NCBI GenBank assembly: GCA_016200135.1
Contig: JACQFI010000046.1
Span: 1 to 44,173, forward strand
Reading direction: 5' to 3'
DNA from: Planctomycetota bacterium
GTDB taxonomy: Bacteria; Planctomycetota; SZUA-567; H5-PLA8
Length of the DNA: 44,173 nt
Below are positions 1-7,857 of the stretch, piece after piece. The position numbers and the translations under genes were made by a program. Position 1 is the stretch's first letter. Each line of letters opens with the position of its first letter. The notes beneath the pieces were generated by a model that was not told the DNA's origin, made no database searches, and saw only the letters and a program-made list of their open reading frames with translations.

Positions 1-71
1 ATGGCTGCAATGATCGCGATGATCGCAACGACGATCATCAGCTCGATCAGCGTAAAGCCTCGACTCTTCAT
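1..71 (-). CDS. Type IV pilin / pseudopilin-like protein (N-terminus only, runs off left edge)
   Basis: Reading leftwards from the ATG at 71 gives MKSR followed by GFTLIELMIVVAIIAIIAA. This is the class III prepilin signal: a short basic leader, Gly just before the cleavage point, Phe+1, Glu+5 and a hydrophobic stretch. Such proteins are cut and N-methylated by prepilin peptidase (PilD family) and assembled into type IV pili or type II secretion pseudopili. In Planctomycetota the same motif also marks abundant 'DUF1559'-type proteins. Only about 23 residues lie in the window, so the subclass cannot be decided. The start is supported by AGGAGG seven bases upstream (79-84 in reverse orientation). 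A sigma-54-type promoter lies further upstream at 143-157. Confidence 0.85.
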   Translation of the reverse strand, partial: MKSRGFTLIELMIVVAIIAIIAA

Positions 72-101
72 GCGTCTTCCTCCTGATGTACCCTGAACCC
101 T

Positions 102-115
102 AATGCACGTGCATT
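102..115. repeat. Perfect 14-bp palindrome in the pilin leader
   Basis: AATGCACGTGCATT is a perfect palindrome lying between the predicted sigma-54 start and the Shine-Dalgarno of the pilin-like gene. It has no loop, so a dimeric protein-binding site is more likely than an RNA hairpin. Its function is unknown. Confidence 0.4.
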
Positions 116-142
116 GCGCTCCGCGGCGCAGAGAAGAATAAA

Positions 143-157
143 GCATTCACCGTGCCA
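143..157 (-). promoter_or_regulatory. Sigma-54 (-24/-12) promoter for the pilin-like gene
   Basis: On the minus strand the sequence TGGCACGGTGAATGC matches the sigma-54 consensus TGGCACG-N4-TTGC at every fixed position except one (A for T). The invariant GG and GC are at the correct spacing. Predicted transcription starts near 131, giving a leader of about 60 nt before the ATG at 71. Pilin genes are classic sigma-54 targets. No upstream activator site was identified. Confidence 0.6.
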
Positions 158-494
158 CTAAAATCAAGTCACGTAACAGTCGTCTAACTCTTGCCTGCAC
201 CATGCGATGGGTACTTTTAAAATACGAACAGGTGTGATTTCGAAAGGAGAATGACAAAATTTGTCTCTGAGAACTGAAACGAATTGTCGCAATTTGTTGA
301 TGAGAGTGAGAAAAATTGGCAAACGGATTCTGCTGCTCCTCGTTTGGAACTCTTTATCCGAAAGACGACTTTTCGCACTGGTTGCGCCGCGCTCGTGCTG
401 CTCAGGTGCGTTCATTTGCGATCTCTTCCTCAATAGTGTTCGGTGGGTTTTCCGCGCCTGCCGCCTCCTTGAGGGCGTGCTATCTTGAAGGAGC
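158..494. other. Intergenic region, no convincing gene
   Basis: This stretch is less GC-rich than the flanking genes. Small open frames exist on both strands but have no good ribosome site and no recognisable protein. It holds two short inverted repeats: GACAAA-A-TTTGTC at 253-265 and AATTG-TCG-CAATT at 282-294. They may belong to the promoter region of the downstream hydroxylase gene. Confidence 0.5.
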
Positions 495-1061
495 ATGGAA
501 ACGAGTGGGCATGAGCTCGCACTGATCTTTCTGGCCGGCTGGGCCGCGGGGGTCTTCCTCGAATGGCTTCTGCATTGGATCATGCACCGCTTTGCGCTTG
601 GGTTTCACCTTCACCATCACCGCGAGTTCTTCCACAGCGAACCCAAGCGCGTGGCGTTGAACACCATCGACCCGCGGCTCGATATCTGGTTCTTCCTAGG
701 CGCGCTGGTCCTGGCGAGTCCGCTCATGCTCTGGATGGGCTGGGCGCCGGTGGTCGCGTTCTGGGCCGGGAACTTCTGGCAGGTGGTGGTTGTGTACGAA
801 CTCTGTCACGCGTTGATCCATCACGACGCCTGGGCGCCGAAAGTCCTGACGGGCGCGCGCCTGTACCGCTGGTGGAAGGGCTGCCACTTCGAGCACCACT
901 TCCACACGCCCGCGCGAAACTTCAGCGTCACCTGCCCGCTGCTGGACATGCTCTTGGGCACCTACGCCGCGCCGCGCGCGCAGTACGAAGCGCTCCCCCA
1001 CCCCAAGCTCAAGCCCGCAGGCGACGGCTACAGCCTGCCGAAACAGGCCGCCGAGACCTGA
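495..1061 (+). CDS. Fatty acid hydroxylase / sterol desaturase superfamily membrane protein
   Basis: A 188-aa membrane protein with the eight-histidine pattern of the di-iron fatty-acid hydroxylase superfamily: HWIMH near residue 27, HLHHH near 38, HALIHH near 105 and HFEHHFH near 131. These clusters bind two irons and use O2 to hydroxylate or desaturate a lipid. Three or four hydrophobic segments lie between them (around 8-25, 60-85 and 88-105). The family also includes carotenoid hydroxylases and alkylglycerol monooxygenases, so the substrate cannot be named. AAGGAG lies only one base before the ATG, closer than usual, so the start is a little uncertain. It converges with the next gene, 13 nt away. 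Sequence identity of the family is clear; the substrate is unknown. Confidence 0.85.
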   Translation: METSGHELALIFLAGWAAGVFLEWLLHWIMHRFALGFHLHHHREFFHSEPKRVALNTIDPRLDIWFFLGALVLASPLMLWMGWAPVVAFWAGNFWQVVVVYELCHALIHHDAWAPKVLTGARLYRWWKGCHFEHHFHTPARNFSVTCPLLDMLLGTYAAPRAQYEALPHPKLKPAGDGYSLPKQAAET

Positions 1062-1074
1062 GCGGCTCGACCGT

Positions 1075-2193
1075 TCACTCTTCCCGCTGTTTCCTGCGCT
1101 GCTCGAGCATCTCGTCCAGCTTTTTACGCGCGCCATCGCGTCCAAATTGGCGGATCTTGTCCGTCATGAGGGTGTACGGCGTGCGCGGCAGGTGAAGAAG
1201 GGGGTCGTCCTTGCCGGTCTCCTCGAGCAGCCGGATGAGCGCCATGGAGACGTCCTGGTATTCCGGGTGGACGCCTTCGATTTTATTTGCTTTCAGGATC
1301 TCCAGCGTGCGCCGGTAACAGGCTTCAGCGCGCGTGTAATCTTTCAGATTGTGGCAGGCGCGCCCCAGGCCGAACGAGGCTTCGCCGGCGCGAAGGCTTG
1401 AGGCACCTTCCGTCTTTTCCAGAATGGCCAGCGCGCGGGCGTAGGCTTCGCGTGCTTCGGCGTAGCGGTTGAGCGCCAGGCTGGCGTCGCCCAGTTGCAT
1501 CTGGAGTTCCGCCAGGTTGGAAGGCTCGGCGGAGCCCTCTTTCTCCAACGCATTCAGCGTGTAGACCAGCCGCTCGCGCTGCAAGCGGTTGCGGGCCTCG
1601 AGCACCACGCTGGAAAAGTTCGCCGGCGCGGAACGGTAACGGACGCCGTCGAGCTCCACGTCCAGCACCCACTTGAAGTGCCCGTCGCCCGTGTTGTCGT
1701 CGGTCATCTCGTCGGTCTCGACGGCTTCGACCGCGCCAATTCGGGTGAGATCCGCGCGCACCGACGGCCGCGGCCAGAAATAACGCAGTTCCGCCGTGCC
1801 GTCCTTGCGCACGCACACCAGGACAAAGTCACGGTACCAGAAATACGCGGGCAGCGCCGCGACCGCCAGGAACACCACCAGCCCCACGGGCCAGAGCCAC
1901 TTCCCTTTGTTCGCCACCCATGCGCCCAGTGCTCCGCCGAAAAGGAGGGCGAAGAGCGTTGCGTACGCAAGGCTTGAGAACTGGTCCCCGATCTTAACTA
2001 AGGAAAGCGTGAAGACCGCGCCGGGATCCTGGTACTCCGTCTGATGGGCCATGATGCCGGCGCATACGAAGGGCGAGAAGGCCAGGACCACAAAGGCGAG
2101 ACAACCCATCAAGGTCCCAAGCGTGCGTTTCTTGAGTTCAGCTTTCGTAGTAGGCGGTTGGGCGGGCGGCTGTTCCGGAGGATCGGGATCCAT
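1075..2193 (-). CDS. Membrane protein with cytoplasmic or periplasmic TPR repeats
   Basis: 372 aa from the ATG at 2193, which has GGAGG eight bases upstream; a longer TTG start at 2226 is possible but lacks a ribosome site. A proline-rich N-terminus (MDPDPPEQPPAQPP) is followed by three hydrophobic segments around residues 25-47, 70-90 and 95-115. A soluble part then contains tetratricopeptide repeats (about 215-320; residues such as LGDASLALNRYAEAREAYARA are typical). TPRs mediate protein-protein contacts. No catalytic motif is visible. It is divergently transcribed from the kinase-receiver gene, and both start with a similar MDP-proline-rich N-terminus, so a shared regulatory region is likely. 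A functional link to the kinase is possible but not shown. Confidence 0.75.
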   Translation of the reverse strand: MDPDPPEQPPAQPPTTKAELKKRTLGTLMGCLAFVVLAFSPFVCAGIMAHQTEYQDPGAVFTLSLVKIGDQFSSLAYATLFALLFGGALGAWVANKGKWLWPVGLVVFLAVAALPAYFWYRDFVLVCVRKDGTAELRYFWPRPSVRADLTRIGAVEAVETDEMTDDNTGDGHFKWVLDVELDGVRYRSAPANFSSVVLEARNRLQRERLVYTLNALEKEGSAEPSNLAELQMQLGDASLALNRYAEAREAYARALAILEKTEGASSLRAGEASFGLGRACHNLKDYTRAEACYRRTLEILKANKIEGVHPEYQDVSMALIRLLEETGKDDPLLHLPRTPYTLMTDKIRQFGRDGARKKLDEMLEQRRKQREE

Positions 2194-2359
2194 CGATGGC
2201 GCCTCCAAGTGGACGACAGGTTGCAAGGAGTAGGGTTAAATACAATAGGTGGACCGGGCAAAACCCGAAGGGGTAAAAAGAGGCCCGGCGGTTGCGTAAG
2301 GTATGATCATGATAGCAGACGAGTATGTTGTGCACAGGTTCAGGCGGGAGGATCATGCA

Positions 2360-3985
2360 ATGGACCCCAACCCAAAAAAGACGCGCTTCGGGTTTAAGTC
2401 CGTACCGCAGAAGCAAGATCTTAATACGGCTGAACTTACGCCTCCTCCCAGCCTGTGCCCAAAAGAGCTCGGACCGCAGGACGCAACAGTCGTCAAGCAC
2501 CATCAGTCCGCCAATTCGCACCGCGTGTCCGCCGCTCAGGACTATCCTGTGCATTTCCGGGAAGACGACCTTTCCGATGACCCCCTGCTCAAGCGGCTCA
2601 AGCGCGATATTTTTCTTGGCCGCTCGCGGCCGACGTTGGACGGCATCCCGATCCTAGCCGCGCTCGGCCGGGGCGGCATGGGCTCGGTGTATTATGCCTT
2701 CCATCCGCGCCTGAAAGTCGAGATCGCGCTCAAGGTTCTCGCGCCGGATCTGGCCCGCAAGCACGGCGATCTGGTTGAGCGCTTTCAGCTCGAAGCGCAG
2801 ATCGCCGCGCGCGTCAAGTCGCCGCATCTGGTCGGCGTCATCGACGTGAACCAGGACCAGGGCCTGCACTACCTCGTGATGGAATACGTCCACGGCACCA
2901 GCGCGGACCAGTATCTCCGGCAGCAGCACGGCCCGCTGCCCGAAGCCGTGGTGCTGGACCTCTGCGCGGCGGCCTGCGAAGGCCTGGCCGCGGCGCACGA
3001 CGCGGGGGTGATCCATCGCGACGTGAAGCCGGCAAACATCATGATCCCGGTGATGCAGAACGGCCGCGTGCCGAAGTTCAAGGCGTCCAAGATCGCCGAC
3101 TTGGGCATCGCGCGGCTCGACGAGCGCGTGGGCGCGCTCACCCAGACCCATGCGTCGATGGGTTCGCCGGGGTACATGCCACCCGAGCAGGTGACCGACG
3201 CGCAACAGTGTTCGCAGGCCTCGGACGTCTTCAGCATGGGTGCGACGATGTACGCGCTGCTGGCCGGCGGGCGCGCGCCTTTCGCACGCGCGAGCTACGC
3301 GGAGGCGCTCCTCGCGACGGTTCGGGAAGCCCCCGCGCCCCTGCGCGAGAGCCGCCGCGACCTGACGCCGGGCACGGCAGCGATGATCGACCGCTGCCTC
3401 TCGAAGAATCCGGCCGACCGCTTTCAGGACGCGAGCGCGCTGCTTCGCGAAATCCGCATCTGCCGCGCGTCGCTCACGGCGGCCGCCCCTACGCGGCCCG
3501 AACCGGCGCGCAGAGCCGGGATGAACCCGCGGGTCTCTTCGGCGTCGGCGCAGGCCGTATCCGGAACGTCCGCCCCCATGGTCCTGCTGAGCGTCGAAGA
3601 CAACGAGACCGAACAACTGGTCATGAAGTACCTCGTCCGCAAGATGCCCTGGCCAGTCGAGATCTACCAGGCCACGAGCGCCGAAGAGGCCCTGGACCTG
3701 CTCCAGCGCATCACGCCCGACGTCATCCTGACCGACATCTGCATGCAAGACATGGACGGCTACGAGTTCATCGAGAAGATTCGCGCGCTGCCCGGCCACG
3801 ACCTTACGCCCATCGTGGTAAAGTCGGCGATCGCGGAAGAGGTCGGCAAGAAAAAGAGCCTGCACATCGGCGCCGACGCCTACCTGCAGAAGCCCGTGCG
3901 CGCCGAGATGCTCGAAAAGACCTTCTCGCGCATGCTGGCCCGCCATAAGAATAACCCCGCAAAGCCGGACGAGCCGAAAAACTAA
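2360..3985 (+). CDS. Hanks-type Ser/Thr protein kinase fused to a C-terminal response-regulator receiver domain
   Basis: 541 aa from the ATG at 2360, with GGGAGG seven bases upstream; an upstream in-frame ATG at 2303 lacks a ribosome site. After an about 90-residue low-complexity N-terminus comes a complete protein kinase domain (about 98-366). It has the glycine loop GRGGMG (103-108), the ATP-anchoring Lys in ALKVL (125), the catalytic HRDVKPAN loop (219-226), DLG in place of DFG (247-249) and the P-P-E-Q substrate loop. A linker of about 40 residues leads to a receiver domain (about 408-526) with the acidic pair Glu413-Asp414, the phospho-acceptor Asp459 in LTDIC, Ser489 and Lys511. There is no transmembrane helix, so it should be cytosolic. 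A kinase and receiver in one chain links Ser/Thr phosphorylation to a two-component phosphorelay. The partner histidine kinase is not in the window. Confidence 0.93.
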   Translation: MDPNPKKTRFGFKSVPQKQDLNTAELTPPPSLCPKELGPQDATVVKHHQSANSHRVSAAQDYPVHFREDDLSDDPLLKRLKRDIFLGRSRPTLDGIPILAALGRGGMGSVYYAFHPRLKVEIALKVLAPDLARKHGDLVERFQLEAQIAARVKSPHLVGVIDVNQDQGLHYLVMEYVHGTSADQYLRQQHGPLPEAVVLDLCAAACEGLAAAHDAGVIHRDVKPANIMIPVMQNGRVPKFKASKIADLGIARLDERVGALTQTHASMGSPGYMPPEQVTDAQQCSQASDVFSMGATMYALLAGGRAPFARASYAEALLATVREAPAPLRESRRDLTPGTAAMIDRCLSKNPADRFQDASALLREIRICRASLTAAAPTRPEPARRAGMNPRVSSASAQAVSGTSAPMVLLSVEDNETEQLVMKYLVRKMPWPVEIYQATSAEEALDLLQRITPDVILTDICMQDMDGYEFIEKIRALPGHDLTPIVVKSAIAEEVGKKKSLHIGADAYLQKPVRAEMLEKTFSRMLARHKNNPAKPDEPKN

Positions 3986-4137
3986 GCACGGCTTTCGCGG
4001 TACCGCCTGCCGCAAAACCCGATTCCGGTGTATTCATCCACGCCTGAAGCCCGCTTCGCTTTTGTACACCCGCGACGCATGCGCGCGTAGCCGGCGCTTT
4101 ACGAAACCAGCGCGGCTTTACCCGGAGAACACCCGCC

Positions 4138-7048
4138 ATGCGCGTAAACCTGGCCGTCCTGCACCTGCTCGCGTTGGCGCTGCTCTGCGGGCATGTACGC
4201 GCGGAAGAAAACCCCGGCATCCTCAAGCTCGGCGAGAGCCAGCTCAAGTCGCCGCTGCATATTCGCAGGGCGCCCGGCGGCGGGCTGCTGGTGCTCGATA
4301 AGCGCGAGCAGGAACTCTGGCTGGTCCGCTATGAGCCCGACGGCAAGGCCGCGGGCGAAGTCCGCGTGCCCGCGGGCGTGCGCGCGGCCGAGGCCGTCGT
4401 GGATGCGGACGGCCGCTACTACTTCGCCGACGGCCGCGGCGGCGCCTTGGTCGCGTGGAAGCCCGAAGCACCCGAGGTGAAAGACGAGAAAGCCCCCGGC
4501 GTCTCCACGTTGGACCTGAAGGAACGCGCCGGCGCGTGCGTGCTCTACGCCTACAAGCCCAAAGAGAACGCGGTCCTGACGGTGAACCTCAAGACGCAGG
4601 CGCGCGCGAGTATCGCTTTGAAGGCCGCGCCCGAGAAAGGCGCGCTGGTCTCGCTGCACGCGCGGTCCGACGGCCATCTGTATCTTTACTCGGAACAGGA
4701 GCGCGTCGTCTTCCACTTCGATGCAGAGGGCGCGCTCGTGGATAAGTTTGGCTCGGGCGAGGACCTGCATAACGCGGTGCCGGCGGGCTGCATCGGCAAG
4801 TGTTTCGACGTGGCCGATAGCGGCGAGGTCTACTGGTCGCAGGCCGATTACGGCGTGCTCATGAAGTACAGCGCCGATGGGGCCACGGGCACACGCTACA
4901 ACGGCCGCGAGGCTTGGAACAAGACCTGGACGGGGCCGGTGCACACGCTGACGGGCTTCGCGCTGAGTGGCGAGCGCGCGTACATCGCCGGTACCGCGTA
5001 CAACCGCGTCACCGCCGTGCCGTTCTCGGTGCTGAAAGCCGGCGGGCGCGATGTGGAGACCGTCGATACGCGCGTCTTCGGTTTGAATCCCACCGTTACG
5101 GCCACGGCGCCGTACAAGATGTTCACCGGCCCCGAAGTGAAGCTGAAACTCGAGATCGCCTCCGGCAACCGGCGCGTGCATGAGGCCGTCGCGGTCTACA
5201 AACTGCGCGGGTACGAAGGCGAGATCGTCGCCGAGGGCTCCGTGAACCTCCCGCTGCCCGGGCACGAGGCCGCCGCGGTCGAATTGCCCGCGTTCAATGT
5301 GCCGAAGTTGGGCTGGTACCAGTTTGAGACGGCCCTCAAGCAAGGGCGACGAGACGCTGGTCGAACGCGTCCACTTTATCTCGCGCGTGACCGAAGACCC
5401 GCGCACGCCAATCCCGGAGAAAGAGGCTGGCGGCTGGAACGACATGGCCACGCATCGGGCCGTGGGTTTGGGCCTGCACCGCTTCGGCGGCGACTTGGAA
5501 CGGCTCAAGAAGATGAAGCCCGAGATCGAGCAGGCCAAGCAACTCAAGGTCCCTTATTTCATTCTGCTGGAAAGCGAGAAGCACGCGACGCCCGAGACGG
5601 TAAAGGGCATCTTCGAACTCGATCCCGACTGCCCCGCGCTGGAGATCGTGAACGAGCCCAATCTGCGCATGAAGCCCGAGCAGTACGTCGAGATCCTAAA
5701 GACCTGCCGCGAGGCCGCGAAAGCGATCAACCCGAAGACGCTGATTCTCGGGCCTTCCCAATGCGGAACCGCCTTGGGCTGGTTCGAGTCCTTCTTCAAG
5801 GCGGGCGGCGGCGAGTTGGTGGACGGGGTCTCGGTGCACACCTACATGCGCCACAACAGCATGGACGCCACGCACTGGCTCTGGAAGCTCAAGCGCCTGC
5901 GCGAAGTGATGGCCGCGCAAGGTTGCGGCGAGAAGCCGCGCTACATGACCGAGCACGGCTTTCTCGGCGACTATCACGAGATCATCATCCGGCCGCAATG
6001 GCAGGCGCGCAGTCTTTTCCTTGAATACATGGTCACCGACCGCTTCGGGATGTGGCCCAATCGATACTTTTATTACTATCTGAATTTCGGCGGTTACGCG
6101 GGCTTCAGCTCGTTCATCGTCAACCAGCGCCGCGAACTCTTTCCCGCCGCGACACTTCTGCGCGTGCGCGCGCAGATGCTTGAAGACCGCGCCTACGCGC
6201 GCGCGCTCGAGTTCGGCTCGCCCGGCGACGGGCTGGTGCTCGGGAATATTTACGAAGGCAAGGAGAAGGACCTGCTAATCCTGCAGAACACCGGCGCACT
6301 GCGCCCGGTGACGGTGGCGCTGAACCTGTCCGCGGGCGCCGAAGCCTTCGACGCGTTCGGGAACAAGCTGGAACTCACGCGCGCCGGGGAGCTTGCGCGC
6401 TTGGAGATCGGGCGCGTGCCGTCGTACGTGCGCTTTACGCATGGGCACGCGCTGCAGGGCACGCTGCCGGAGTTCCCCGCGGAGCTCAAGAACGTCGCCC
6501 CGAATGCGAAGGTCGTCGTGGACGACGAAGAGGCCGCACCTAAGGTGGCCTTCCTGACCAACGGCGCGCTGGAGTTCGACTTCGACGACGAGCCCGAGCG
6601 CGTGGGCTTTCGCGCCCAGGCCGAGCACCTGCCGCTCGACGTGGACCTGACGTTCGAGAAGCCGCGCACGCTCTCCGCGGCGATCCTCTACGGATCTTTC
6701 GCCGACAACGACAAGTGCACGCCGCTGGCGTACGAGGTTCTGCTCAAGATTGGCGGCGCGTGGAAGAAAGTGGACGCGGTGGACGTGTCCGCGGACGGCC
6801 GCGCGACGAAGCTGGAGCCCTTCGTGAAGCGCGTCTCCGGGTACGACGACCCGTGGATCTTCGTCCACCGCTTTGAGCCCACTGCGGCCGAGGCCGTGCG
6901 TTTCCATTTCACGCGCACGACCTTCGGGCAGTGGCCGAACGAGGCCGTGAAGATCTCCAATCTCCAGCCGCGCGCGCATCTGCGCGAGATTCAGCTCTTT
7001 GGCGCGGCGGACGAGGAGCGGAAGACCGGGAAGGCGGAAACGAAGTAA
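4138..7048 (+). CDS. Secreted propeller plus glycoside-hydrolase (clan GH-A-like) protein, interrupted by a frameshift
   Basis: Two overlapping frames make one protein of about 969 aa. The first (from 4138) starts with a Sec signal peptide (MRVNLAVLHL... cut after VRA) and an about 300-residue NHL/YWTD-like propeller, then a beta-sandwich. At 5341-5346 the coding frame shifts by one base. The second frame continues with a TIM-barrel hydrolase: Glu in VNEPN (5654-5656) fits the acid/base of clan GH-A, and Glu in YMTEHGF (5951-5953) fits the nucleophile, as in GH39/GH5-like enzymes. The C-terminus is beta-sandwich (discoidin-like). Coding statistics and domain logic are continuous across the shift; removing one A or G from CAAGGG gives an in-frame Lys-Gln-Gly-Asp-Glu joint. 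It is either a sequencing/assembly indel or a recent inactivation. The substrate is not predictable; alpha- or beta-linked oligosaccharides are likely. Confidence 0.75.
5341..5346 (+). other. Single-base frameshift point inside the glycoside-hydrolase-like gene
   Basis: The six bases CAAGGG sit where coding potential moves from the frame of 4138 to the next frame. One base too many (an A or a G of the short runs) explains the shift. If left unrepaired, translation continues in the wrong frame to a stop at 6024, giving about 227 residues of arginine-rich nonsense, and the catalytic barrel is lost. Confidence 0.75.
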
Positions 7049-7070
7049 GCGGACGAAAGTTGACCTATGC

Positions 7071-7847
7071 TCACGGATCCCAGCGGAAAGCGCAGGTGGC
7101 CTCGGCCTTGAAGAGGAGCTTGGAGCGGTAGCCGAGGCGCACCAGGGGCTCGGCGCAGTAGACCGCGGCGTCGATGTTGTGGAGCTCCAGCAGCAGCGCC
7201 GGGCGGTGGCGCTCGATGGTCTCCCGCGCGCCCTGCAGCACCTTCGCTTCGGCGCCTTCGACATCGATCTTCAGCACGCGCGGCGGCGGCAGCTTCTGTT
7301 CGGCCACGAACGAATCCAGCGTGCGGAGTTGTGCGGGCACTTCCATGGCCTTCGCGTAGACCTTGCCGCCTTCCTGCCGGTCGATGCCGCCGACCTCGCG
7401 CACGTAGGCCATGCTGGTCTTGCCGAGATGCTGCGCGTTGACCATGAGGGTGCACGCGCCGTTACTATCCCCCAGCGCGAGCCGGTGCACGCGGCTCTGC
7501 GTGGCAAAGCCGTTGCGCTGGAGCGTCTCCTCGACCACGTTCGCGTTGCCCGGCACGGGCTCGAAGCAGTTCGCGCGCGCGCCGCCGAGCTTGAGCCACG
7601 CCGTGGCGACGTAACCGACGTGCGCGCCGATGTCGTAGAGCCCTCCCCCGCCCTGCGCGAGTTCGCTTAGCGCCGCAAAGAGTTCGGGTTCGTACACCCC
7701 TTGCACGATCGCGCCGGACCAGCCCTTCAGGCCCTTGGGCAGGAGGAACTCGCAGCCGGCCAGCGGCCCCGCCGCGACGCGCGTCCATGCGGGCGCATGC
7801 CGCGCGGCGCGTTCAGCGCCGAAGAGTTTTTTGAGGATCTTTTTCAT
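7071..7847 (-). CDS. FkbM family SAM-dependent methyltransferase
   Basis: 258 aa with the family landmarks: the SAM-binding motif DIGAHVGYVA (about 92-101), the FEPVPGN loop (about 115-121), and the KIDVEGAEAKVLQGA segment (about 190-204) that is diagnostic of FkbM proteins. FkbM enzymes O-methylate sugars, polyketides or glycolipids and are frequent in polysaccharide and cell-surface gene sets. The N-terminus is basic (MKKILKKLFG) with no signal peptide, so it should act in the cytosol. It starts 10 nt after the stop of the upstream XRE-HTH gene on the same strand, so the two are probably co-transcribed. The ribosome site is weak, consistent with coupling to the upstream gene. It converges on the glycoside-hydrolase gene with 22 nt between. 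Confidence 0.88.
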   Translation of the reverse strand: MKKILKKLFGAERAARHAPAWTRVAAGPLAGCEFLLPKGLKGWSGAIVQGVYEPELFAALSELAQGGGGLYDIGAHVGYVATAWLKLGGARANCFEPVPGNANVVEETLQRNGFATQSRVHRLALGDSNGACTLMVNAQHLGKTSMAYVREVGGIDRQEGGKVYAKAMEVPAQLRTLDSFVAEQKLPPPRVLKIDVEGAEAKVLQGARETIERHRPALLLELHNIDAAVYCAEPLVRLGYRSKLLFKAEATCAFRWDP

Positions 7848-7857
7848 GCGGGTGCGC

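Noticed and set aside
5341..5346. Programmed ribosomal frameshifting in the glycoside-hydrolase-like gene
   Set aside because: No slippery heptamer, stop codon or downstream pseudoknot is apparent at the site; an indel is simpler.
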